From: Verrucomicrobiota bacterium
GTDB lineage: Bacteria > Verrucomicrobiota > Lentisphaeria > Oligosphaerales > Oligosphaeraceae
DNA length: 5,226 nt
NCBI GenBank assembly: GCA_022709995.1
Contig: JAKLHU010000186.1
Coordinates: 1 to 5,226, forward strand
Direction of reading: 5' to 3'
The translations under genes were made by a program, and so were the position numbers. Below, piece by piece: positions 1 through 5,107 of the stretch. Positions within the stretch are counted from its first letter, which is position 1, and the number at the start of each line of letters is the position of its first letter. The notes under the pieces were generated by a model, which had not been told where the DNA came from, made no database searches, and saw only the letters and a program-made list of their open reading frames with translations.

Positions 1-901
1 GCACCGGCAACCTGGCCACCGCCTGCTCCTTCAGCAGCACGCCGTTGACATAGAGACGGTACGGATTGTCACAGATGCACAAGCACGACTGGGTGTCGCC
101 GGGCGGGCAGTAGATAAATGCCTCGGCCGCATAGGTGCCCAAGTCCTGCTTGACGCTGATTGTCGGCGAAAACGACACCCAGGTGGCTTCCGCCGTCTGC
201 TTGAACTTCCCGACGGCGTAGATTTTCTCTGCCGAAAAGCTCTCCGGAAGGCGGGGAACGCTGGTATCCGCCTCCAGGGCCCCGAAGGTATAATCCGGCT
301 CCCGGACGAAGTCGGGCTTGCTCCAAGTGAAGCGGCGGGCGGGCGCATTGTCCCCCGCGGCGTCGGCGTCCGTCAACTCCGGCCACTCCCGGACCTGCCA
401 GTTGTCAGGATATAGGCGATAATCAAGGCGCTCCTTGAACACGTCCCCGGCCGCCGCCCGCAGGCCGGTGCTGGCATAACAGAGGGCGCGGTGGCACAGC
501 CACTCTTCGTCCGTCCACAGGGCGGCCTCCTCATCCAGTTCCAGTTGCAGCCAGAGGCCCTTGAAGGCCTGCCGGAGGTTGGCCAAGGGTGTATTCTCAT
601 AATGGACATGCACCGCGACGTGGTTGGTTCCAATCTCCAGCATGTGGCTGACGTCGACCAGCTGCGCATACGCCCCGGTGCCCGGCCCCGGGTGCGGCAC
701 CGGCCCGGAAAGACAGCGCCGGCCGTTGATGTAAGCTTGAAAATGACAGTGCGAAGCGATCCACAGCTCCGCCGTCCCGGGCATCTCGCTCAAAGTGAGC
801 ACGCGTCGGAAAAAGACGTGGTCCGTGTCGTCCTGGCTGGAGTTGGTCAGCCATATCCATTTACCGCAGATCTGCTTGGGAAGCATGGTGTTCTGTCTCA
901 T
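1..901 (-). CDS. Rhamnosidase-like glycoside hydrolase, N-terminal 300 residues (3' end beyond window)
   Basis: Reading leftwards from an ATG at 901, the frame stays open for 300 codons to the window edge, so the catalytic part is not visible. The start has an AGAAGG site seven bases upstream; a second in-frame ATG at 886 is less well supported. Residues about 13-122 look like the N-terminal beta-sandwich of family GH78-type alpha-L-rhamnosidases: KWIWL, AELWIASHCHFQAYINGR (44-61), and PGTGAYAQLVDVSHML then IGTNHVAVHVHY (73-101). A second sandwich-like stretch ends in YRLYVNGVLL (281-290), which repeats the 'xYxNG' turn of the first. No signal peptide is seen, so a cytoplasmic protein acting on imported oligosaccharides is plausible. 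The domain resemblance is seen in the sequence; the substrate is inferred. It could instead be a non-catalytic carbohydrate-binding protein or another sandwich-bearing hydrolase. It lies 220 bp downstream of the HPr gene. Confidence 0.72.
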   Translation of the reverse strand, partial: MRQNTMLPKQICGKWIWLTNSSQDDTDHVFFRRVLTLSEMPGTAELWIASHCHFQAYINGRRCLSGPVPHPGPGTGAYAQLVDVSHMLEIGTNHVAVHVHYENTPLANLRQAFKGLWLQLELDEEAALWTDEEWLCHRALCYASTGLRAAAGDVFKERLDYRLYPDNWQVREWPELTDADAAGDNAPARRFTWSKPDFVREPDYTFGALEADTSVPRLPESFSAEKIYAVGKFKQTAEATWVSFSPTISVKQDLGTYAAEAFIYCPPGDTQSCLCICDNPYRLYVNGVLLKEQAVARLPV

Positions 902-1121
902 GTTCGCACCTTCTCTCTGGATGGGATATGGCGGTTGCTTTCAGCACGGACAAAACCAATCACTCACCTCGGCCACCCGCCCGGAACCGACATGGCCCGC
1001 GCCGGTGCAATATCAACCTCGCATCCGTCACCGCCGCCGGGCGGCGCCGGCGAGCATTTCCTAGCCCCTTTCGGTCTGAACCCAAGCCGACTCTGGACCG
1101 GCGCCATCCTGCTGGCCGGCA
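902..1121. other. 220-bp intergenic gap, no gene seen
   Basis: This lies between the HPr stop and the rhamnosidase-like start. It holds a short GC inverted repeat (1032-1037 with 1041-1046, CGCCGC/GCGGCG, three-base loop) with no T-tract on either side, so it is not a convincing terminator. I see no clear sigma70 promoter; the best minus-strand match (TTGTCC, 17 bases, CATATC) is poor. Whether the downstream gene has its own promoter here is undecided. Confidence 0.5.
909..914 (-). promoter_or_regulatory. Ribosome binding site of the rhamnosidase-like gene
   Basis: The minus strand reads AGAAGG followed by the seven bases TGCGAAC and then ATG at 901. This supports 901 as the start rather than the in-frame ATG at 886. 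Confidence 0.6.
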
Positions 1122-1394
1122 TCACCGTTGAAAATCGAAATTGGCCTCGAACAATTCAATCAGCCGGTTGCACATGGCTTCTTCGTTTGGTCCATTGACG
1201 GTCACTTGCACCGTATCGCCGCAGGTCAACGCCAGGCCAAGCAAAGCAAGAACGCTGCCGGGATGCGCCGCCGTCCCGTCCGGTCCCTTGATCTCAATTT
1301 TGCCATCATAACCCTGCGAGGCTTTGGCAATTACCCCCGAAGGCCGGCAGTGGATGCCATAAGCATTCCGAACTGTCGTCTGCTTTGTGACCAT
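1122..1394 (-). CDS. ptsH: HPr family phosphocarrier protein
   Basis: This 90-residue protein has the length and motifs of HPr, the small cytoplasmic carrier that takes phosphate from enzyme I (PEP-derived) on a histidine and passes it to PTS EIIA domains. The active-site motif GIHCRPS places His at residue 15, with the conserved Arg17 and Pro18. The regulatory serine region aligns as GSVLALLGLAL, putting the Ser46 equivalent at residue 47; the usual preceding Lys is Gly here. The ATG at 1394 is chosen because AGGAG lies nine bases upstream and it places His at exactly 15; the longer in-frame start at 1424 adds ten residues (MAFGRQESLI) with no family counterpart. No EI, EII or HPr kinase gene is visible. 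In PVC bacteria with incomplete PTS sets, such proteins may be purely regulatory; that role is inference. It is separated from the upstream HEAT gene by 192 bp and a hairpin. Confidence 0.93.
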   Translation of the reverse strand: MVTKQTTVRNAYGIHCRPSGVIAKASQGYDGKIEIKGPDGTAAHPGSVLALLGLALTCGDTVQVTVNGPNEEAMCNRLIELFEANFDFQR

Positions 1395-1403
1395 TATCAA
1401 ACT

Positions 1404-1408
1404 CTCCT
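1404..1408 (-). promoter_or_regulatory. Ribosome binding site of the HPr gene
   Basis: AGGAG on the minus strand, nine bases before the ATG at 1394. It decides the start in favour of 1394 over the upstream in-frame ATG at 1424. Confidence 0.75.
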
Positions 1409-1535
1409 GTCTCCCGAACGCCACGCCGTCTGTTCTGCCACCGGCCCGGCTCGCCGGCTATACTTCTTTTCCTCCAGAACCGCGAGGACACCGCCGGGGA
1501 TTGCGTCTGCCTCCCGTCGGCGGGCGGCTCCTGCT

Positions 1536-1563
1536 GCGGGCGGACGGCTAACCGGCCGCCCGC
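1536..1563 (-). terminator. Strong GC hairpin after the HEAT-repeat gene, without T-tract
   Basis: Arms GCGGGCGG (1536-1543) and CCGCCCGC (1556-1563) are perfectly complementary over 8 bp. One mismatch, three more pairs and a four-base loop (CTAA on the plus strand) follow inside. The hairpin starts 24 bases after the HEAT stop codon in the direction of transcription. No run of T follows, so it is not a classical intrinsic terminator. It may stabilise the upstream mRNA, aid Rho-type ending or attenuate read-through into the HPr gene. Confidence 0.4.
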
Positions 1564-1586
1564 GACCGGCGCCATCGCCCCCTCTC

Positions 1587-2852
1587 TTACTGTTCAAGGA
1601 TGGTCGCGGCCAGCACCCGCCGGTCCAGCGGCCCCAGCAGACATTCAATGGCCGCCAAGGCGGATTTTCGGATCGCCGCCTCCCGGTCATGCAAAAGCGA
1701 CAGCAGGAACGGCCGGGCGACCTGGTCGCCGCGCTGGCCCAAGAGGCGGATGATCGTCTGCCGCAGCTCCATCCCGGCCTGGGTTTGGCCGCCATCGCCC
1801 TCCTGCAGATAGAAGGAAATCACCTTCTCGGTCACGGAACTGCCGACGTAGCCCTGCATGAGAATGCCGGCCACCGTCTCCCGCATCACCTTGCTGTCGG
1901 AAGTCATCAGGCCAAGAAGATACGGCACGCTGTCCTCGTCCTCCTCCATGTTGTCCTGGAGCGCCATCAGCGACGACACGCTGTCCGGTTCGGCCTTGAA
2001 CAACTCGGCGATGGCGATGGCGGCGTCATCTTCCGACCGGCAGTTGCGGGCCAGCAGCGACAGGCAGCCGCGGGCGACGGCGGCCCGCGATTTGGCCGTG
2101 CCCTTCAGGGCCTTGGCCAGGGCCGGCGCCACGCCGGCGTGACCAAGCCTGGCCAGAGCCGCCCACAACATCGGCGCGTCGGCCGGGTCCGCCTTCGCCA
2201 GCGCGCCGGCCACCAGGCCGGGGATGTCGGGATGGCAGCAGGGGTCGTCAAAATCCCCCAGCGCCGCCGCCAGCAAGGCCCGGCGGCGGCCGCCCGCCCG
2301 CGCCAGGCTGTTCTTGATCGCCAGATATGCCTTCTCCGTGCCGATCTGGCGCAAGGCCAGCAAAGCGGTGTCAAAGGCGCCTTCGAGCTCCAGGCACTTG
2401 GCCAGGGCGGGCACCTCGTCGTCGCCGCCAATCAGCTGGAGGGCGCGGATGAGGACATTCCGGGCCACGTCGTCAGCGGCCTCGCCGAGGCTCTTGGCCA
2501 AGGCGCTGGCCAAGCAGGCGCGCCGATTGCCCTGCCCTGGAGCGGAAGAAGCCATCACCATGGCCTCCAGGGCGAAGGAGGCCTGCACGGTGGCCTCGTC
2601 ATTGCTCGCGTGCAGATTGGCCACCAATTCGCGCACCGCCCCGGTGGCGCCTGTCAACAGCTGACTCGCGGCGGCCGCGCCGGCCTTCGCGTCGGCCCAC
2701 ACGAGTTTGGCGGCGACGGTCATGGCGCCGTCGCGCTGAACGCCGGCGCCGGCCGCGCCGGAACGCCGCCGCCGACCTCCGCCCTGCCCGCGTCCGCGAC
2801 CCTGCCCACGTCCACCACCGGCGGTCTGATCCTTCATCGTCTCATTGGTCAT
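1587..2852 (-). CDS. HEAT-repeat protein with Arg/Gly-rich N-terminus
   Basis: This protein has 421 residues from the preferred ATG at 2852, which has AAGGGA eight bases upstream. An alternative ATG at 2894 (or GTG at 2897) adds 14-15 residues and overlaps the stop of the oxidoreductase gene as TGATG. Residues about 12-31 are almost only Gly, Arg and Gln (GRGQGRGRGQGGGRRRR), like an RG/RGG box, and are probably disordered and nucleic-acid-binding or surface-interacting. From about residue 70 to the end it consists of alpha-helical pairs typical of HEAT/armadillo-type solenoids, for example LIGGDDEVPALAKCLE, GVAPALAKALKG and LLHDREAAIRKSALAAIE. No signal peptide, membrane segment or catalytic motif is seen, so a cytoplasmic scaffold or binding protein is likely; partner unknown. 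An acidic patch (NMEEDEDS, about 301-308) sits in one inter-helix region. HEAT proteins beside Gfo/Idh oxidoreductases are common in Planctomycetes-type genomes (family knowledge). Probably co-transcribed with the upstream oxidoreductase. Confidence 0.85.
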   Translation of the reverse strand: MTNETMKDQTAGGGRGQGRGRGQGGGRRRRSGAAGAGVQRDGAMTVAAKLVWADAKAGAAAASQLLTGATGAVRELVANLHASNDEATVQASFALEAMVMASSAPGQGNRRACLASALAKSLGEAADDVARNVLIRALQLIGGDDEVPALAKCLELEGAFDTALLALRQIGTEKAYLAIKNSLARAGGRRRALLAAALGDFDDPCCHPDIPGLVAGALAKADPADAPMLWAALARLGHAGVAPALAKALKGTAKSRAAVARGCLSLLARNCRSEDDAAIAIAELFKAEPDSVSSLMALQDNMEEDEDSVPYLLGLMTSDSKVMRETVAGILMQGYVGSSVTEKVISFYLQEGDGGQTQAGMELRQTIIRLLGQRGDQVARPFLLSLLHDREAAIRKSALAAIECLLGPLDRRVLAATILEQ

Positions 2853-2860
2853 GTGCGTAT

Positions 2861-2866
2861 TCCCTT
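2861..2866 (-). promoter_or_regulatory. Ribosome binding site favouring the internal start of the HEAT gene
   Basis: AAGGGA on the minus strand lies eight bases before the ATG at 2852. This competes with the ATG at 2894, which overlaps the upstream stop codon and has GGGGA eight bases ahead inside the oxidoreductase's last codons. The choice changes only the first 14 residues. Confidence 0.5.
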
Positions 2867-2893
2867 CAGCTATAACCACGAACGTGTCGTCCA

Positions 2894-4180
2894 TCACAGC
2901 AGTCCCCAGGGCAGCCGCATCGGCTGCTCGGCCAAGCGGTTGGCCATCTCGTCATTCCGGAAACGCATCGTCTCCGGGTCGAAATGCAGCTTGCGGCCGG
3001 TCCGAATCGCACAGTTGGCCAGGTGGACCAGGATATTGCTGCGGTTGCCGTTGAGTTCGTTCAAGCCGAATTTCTGGCGGGTACGGATCGAGACGTTGAA
3101 GTCGCTGACCTGCGGTTCGGGATCCGGCAGCTCGACCACCAGCTCGGCCAGGCGCTCCGGCTCCGTCCGGAAATTGCGGTAGACTTTGCCCAGCGGCCCT
3201 TCGATGAACGGCTTGTCCTTGGTTTCCTCCGGGCCCCATTCGCAGGACTCCAGAATCAGCTTGCAGCCGTCGGCATACTTCATTTCCACCTGCCCCCACA
3301 GCCCGACCACGTCCGGATGCTGCGGCCAAGGCGCCGTCGCCTCAATCTCGACGGGGCTGGTGTCGTCCTTGTCGAGGATGTACTGCACGGGGTCGAGATA
3401 ATGCTGCCCCATGTCGGCCAGACCGCCGCCGTCATAGTCCCAATAACCGCGGAAGGACGGCGAGACCCGATGGCTGGTGTACGGCTTGAAGGGCGCCGGC
3501 CCCAGCCATAAATCATAGTCGAGGTCGGCCGGCGTCGGCTCCGGCGCCAGACCGAGCTTGCCGGTCCACATCGACGCTTTCCAGGCAAAGCCCGTATGGG
3601 CGCTGATCCGTACGGTCAACGGCCAGCCCAGCAAGCCGTTCTGGACCAGCTTCTTCAACGGCTTGACTTCGGTGCCTAGACCGTAAAACGCCCCGTACAG
3701 CCGGAACCAGGTATTGAGCCGGAAAACCCGGCCGTTGCGGCGCACCGCCTCGGCGACGTGGAGGCCCTCCGCAATCGTCCTGGTCATCGGCTTTTCCGCC
3801 CAGACGTCGCAGCCGGCGTCAAGCGCGTAAATATTCTGCAAGGCATGCCAGTGCGGCGGGGTGACCACATGCACGACGTCAATGTCTTCGCGGTCGATCA
3901 TCTCCCGGAAATCACGGTAGCCGCGGCAGCCGCCGCCGGCCTTCTCCACGGCGGCCTTGACCCGCGACTGCATCACGTCACATACCGCCACCAGCTTCGC
4001 CTGCGGGTCGTTCAGCACATAGCCGAGATGGCCCTGGCCCATGCCGCCAAGGCCGATCACCGCGTGATTGATCCGGTCGTTGGCGCCCGGACGGCCCGAA
4101 CTGCCCAGAATCTCCTGGCTGACAACATTAGGCGCCGCTTTGGACGGTGACTTCGCCGCGCTGGCCGCTGTTTTACTCAT
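2894..4180 (-). CDS. Gfo/Idh/MocA family NAD(P)-dependent oxidoreductase
   Basis: About 428 residues, the normal family length. These enzymes oxidise or reduce sugars, inositols or related polyols with NAD(P). The Rossmann motif GLGGMGQGH begins at residue 43. TPPHWHAL follows at about 107-114 and the signature AEKPM at about 128-132, including the Lys of the EKP motif. The C-terminal half carries DYDLWLGPAP (221-230), GGGLADMGQHYLDP (251-264; Asp256 and His260 probably catalytic) and HLANCAIRTGRKLHFDPET (386-404). All are typical of the PVC-rich subfamily with the second type of C-terminal domain. Two adjacent ATGs (4183, 4180) compete: GGGA lies four bases from the first and seven from the second, so 4180 is preferred. 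The in-frame ATG at 4294 is excluded because it sits on the -35 box. Relatives often start with a twin-arginine signal before 'NVV..ILG'; here a short Ala/Ser/Lys stretch replaces it, so a cytoplasmic location is inferred. Substrate unknown. Confidence 0.93.
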   Translation of the reverse strand: MSKTAASAAKSPSKAAPNVVSQEILGSSGRPGANDRINHAVIGLGGMGQGHLGYVLNDPQAKLVAVCDVMQSRVKAAVEKAGGGCRGYRDFREMIDREDIDVVHVVTPPHWHALQNIYALDAGCDVWAEKPMTRTIAEGLHVAEAVRRNGRVFRLNTWFRLYGAFYGLGTEVKPLKKLVQNGLLGWPLTVRISAHTGFAWKASMWTGKLGLAPEPTPADLDYDLWLGPAPFKPYTSHRVSPSFRGYWDYDGGGLADMGQHYLDPVQYILDKDDTSPVEIEATAPWPQHPDVVGLWGQVEMKYADGCKLILESCEWGPEETKDKPFIEGPLGKVYRNFRTEPERLAELVVELPDPEPQVSDFNVSIRTRQKFGLNELNGNRSNILVHLANCAIRTGRKLHFDPETMRFRNDEMANRLAEQPMRLPWGLL

Positions 4181-4267
4181 CATTGTTTCCCGGGTTACAA
4201 AATCATGTTCTGATCGTGGTCGGCGCCGCCATTTCAGGCTCCGACGGCACAAAAAATGCCCAGATAC

Positions 4268-4294
4268 ATTATAATTCATAACCGGCGATGTCAA
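4268..4294 (-). promoter_or_regulatory. Sigma70-type promoter for the oxidoreductase-HEAT operon
   Basis: The minus strand has a perfect TTGACA (4294-4289) and a perfect TATAAT (4273-4268). The spacer is 15 bases, shorter than the optimal 17, which may make the promoter dependent on an activator or DNA twist. It lies just after the secG terminator. Transcription would start near 4261, giving an 80-base leader before the ATG at 4180. Confidence 0.72.
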
Positions 4295-4303
4295 GTCATC
4301 GCC
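4284..4303. promoter_or_regulatory. Operator-like palindrome covering the -35 box
   Basis: GGCGATG (4284-4290) and CATCGCC (4297-4303) form perfect 7-bp arms with a six-base centre (TCAAGT). The palindrome spans the whole TTGACA (4289-4294). A dimeric repressor bound here would block RNA polymerase. No regulator gene is visible in the window, so the ligand and protein family are unknown. Confidence 0.5.
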
Positions 4304-4305
4304 AT

Positions 4306-4335
4306 AAAAAAAGGCATCCCCGCCAGGGGGATGCC
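4306..4335 (-). terminator. Rho-independent terminator of secG
   Basis: In the minus direction the stem is GGCATCCCC, the loop is CTGGC and the other arm is GGGGATGCC: nine perfect pairs and a five-base loop. Seven T residues follow directly (4312-4306). It begins 25 bases after the secG stop codon, so secG transcription ends here and the next gene needs its own promoter. Confidence 0.95.
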
Positions 4336-4360
4336 GGTATAATCGAATGGCAGCCTGCCG

Positions 4361-4942
4361 TTACGGCGCCTTGGCCGCGTCCTTGGCGGGGACGGGATCC
4401 ACCTTGCCGGGGACATCCTTGCCGGCGACATCCTTGACAACGCTCTCGACGGCCTTGGCGGCGCCCTCGACGGCCTTGGCGGCGCCCTCGACGGCCTTGG
4501 CCGCCACTTCCTTGGCCGCCGTCCCGACTTCGCTGGCGGCGGCGCCGACGGCGGCAGCCGCGCTGTCAACGGCTTTGCCGGCTTCGTCAACGGCCTGGGC
4601 GGCCGCGTCCTTGGTTTCGGCGGCCGCCGGCGCCGCCGTGTCGGCGGCTGTCTTCGCCGTGGTCGGCGCCGTTTCGGCGGCGCTGACATTCTTGCGGCTG
4701 AAACGGCCGGCGGAGGCGGCCAGCAACAGCGTGGAAACCAGGAACACGGCGGCAATCCACGTCGTCGCCTTGGTCAGGACATTGGCGGCCGAAGCGCCAA
4801 ACATGCTCTCGGTGACGCCGCCGCTGACGGCGCCCAAACCGCCACCGGCCTTGCTCTGCTGAATCAAGATGATGCCGATCAGCAGCAACGCGCAGATCAT
4901 GGAAACAACCGCCAGAATAACGCTCAGAATCGTGGACAACAT
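4361..4942 (-). CDS. secG: Preprotein translocase subunit SecG with long Ala-rich C-terminal tail
   Basis: SecG is the small third subunit of the SecYEG channel and helps SecA-driven export. The first 80 residues are a complete SecG: membrane helix 1 at about 5-27, the loop QQSKAGGGLGAVSGGVTES followed by MFGASAANVLTKAT (28-60), and helix 2 at about 61-78. The ATG at 4942 has GGGAG nine bases upstream. The protein is 193 residues, against about 75-110 usual for the family, because of a tail (80-193) made mostly of Ala, Val, Lys, Glu and Asp. Within it, residues 117-171 follow heptads such as AVDEAGK, AVEGAAK and AVESVVK, with Val and Ala spaced 3 and 4 apart as in a coiled coil. Part of the tail is encoded by tandem DNA repeats. 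With the usual SecG topology (both ends outside) the tail would lie in the periplasm. The gene stands alone between its own promoter and terminator; a tpiA neighbour, common elsewhere, is not seen. Confidence 0.94.
   Translation of the reverse strand: MLSTILSVILAVVSMICALLLIGIILIQQSKAGGGLGAVSGGVTESMFGASAANVLTKATTWIAAVFLVSTLLLAASAGRFSRKNVSAAETAPTTAKTAADTAAPAAAETKDAAAQAVDEAGKAVDSAAAAVGAAASEVGTAAKEVAAKAVEGAAKAVEGAAKAVESVVKDVAGKDVPGKVDPVPAKDAAKAP
4402..4431. repeat. 15-bp tandem repeat in the secG tail, two copies
   Basis: CCTTGCCGGGGACAT (4402-4416) and CCTTGCCGGCGACAT (4417-4431) differ by one base, and CCTTGAC begins a third copy at 4432. On the coding (minus) strand they encode five-residue units of the form KDV(A/P)G near the end of the SecG tail. 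Confidence 0.75.
4445..4501. repeat. 21-bp tandem repeat in the secG tail, about 2.7 copies
   Basis: CTCGACGGCCTTGGCGGCGCC occurs at 4445-4465 and again, identically, at 4466-4486. A third copy runs for 15 bases from 4487 before diverging. Each copy encodes seven residues of the AVEGAAK type on the minus strand, matching one helical heptad. Exact identity suggests recent duplication by slippage. Confidence 0.88.
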
Positions 4943-4988
4943 GCTCTATTTCTCCCAGAAAACGGTGACAGGAATCGACGGCCGGCCC

Positions 4989-5000
4989 GGTGCTTGCACC
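4989..5000. promoter_or_regulatory. Short palindrome GGTGC-TT-GCACC in the secG leader
   Basis: Perfect 5-bp arms flank two bases, just downstream of the expected secG transcription start and overlapping the possible divergent -35 box. It could be a small operator or a chance palindrome in GC-rich DNA. Confidence 0.25.
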
Positions 5001-5023
5001 TGAAAAAGATTCATAAATATAAA
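4994..5023 (+). promoter_or_regulatory. Possible divergent promoter for the right-end gene
   Basis: The plus strand has TTGCAC (4994-4999, three of six consensus bases), an 18-base spacer, and TATAAA (5018-5023, five of six). It overlaps the secG promoter on the other strand, which would couple the two genes. The -35 match is weak, so this is tentative. Confidence 0.3.
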
Positions 5024-5043
5024 AGACAAATCCGGCAAAGCAA
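5016..5043 (-). promoter_or_regulatory. secG: Probable secG promoter
   Basis: The minus strand has TATATT (5021-5016, five of six consensus bases) sixteen bases after TTGCTT (5043-5038, three of six). It sits in the only AT-rich patch upstream of secG, about 75 bases before the ATG at 4942. An alternative pair shifted downstream (TTGCCG, 17 bases, TATGAA) uses the same patch. Confidence 0.45.
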
Positions 5044-5085
5044 GCCGGGACGGCCAAAAAGCCCGCCGCGCCGTCGATTTATCCC

Positions 5086-5107
5086 TGCCGGCCTGGCCTG
5101 GCCGGCA
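5086..5107. repeat. Perfect inverted repeat abutting the right-end ATG
   Basis: TGCCGGCC (5086-5093) and GGCCGGCA (5100-5107) form perfect 8-bp arms with a six-base loop (TGGCCT). The last base is the A of the ATG at 5107. In plus-strand RNA this hairpin would occupy the place of the ribosome binding site. No T-tract follows on either strand, so it is not an intrinsic terminator. Confidence 0.55.

Noticed and set aside
1032..1046. GC inverted repeat after the HPr gene as a terminator
   Set aside because: There are only six pairs with a three-base loop and no T-tract. It lies about 75 bases past the stop codon in DNA where such repeats are frequent.
491..1198. A 235-codon plus-strand open frame
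   Set aside because: It is antisense to the rhamnosidase-like gene, runs through the intergenic gap, and shows no domain or ribosome binding site.
1397..1795. A minus-strand frame bridging the HEAT end and the HPr leader
   Set aside because: It overlaps the HEAT coding region in another frame, with low-complexity Arg/Pro sequence and no start signal.
2756..2820. GC-rich repeats under the RG tract as a possible CRISPR-like or intergenic repeat
   Set aside because: The units are irregular and fully explained by Gly and Arg codons in the HEAT gene's N-terminus.
1128..3182. A 684-codon open frame on the plus strand
   Set aside because: It lies antisense to HPr, the HEAT gene and part of the oxidoreductase, all of which have family motifs. 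Its protein is low-complexity Arg/Gln/His/Gly-rich with no recognisable domain, as expected for an antisense frame of GC-rich genes.
4246..4260. Small GGCA/TGCC hairpin with an A-run loop in the oxidoreductase leader, as a riboswitch or attenuator
   Set aside because: There are only four pairs and a seven-base loop, and no further structure or T-tract. This is within chance expectation.
4184..4294. N-terminal extension of the oxidoreductase to an ATG at 4294
   Set aside because: The extension contains the -35 and -10 boxes and lies upstream of the expected transcription start. Its residues match nothing in the family.
4347..4862. A 171-codon Ala/Ser/Thr/Leu-rich plus-strand frame
   Set aside because: It is the mirror of the secG tail repeats. 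The minus-strand frame carries the SecG motifs, ribosome binding site and terminator.
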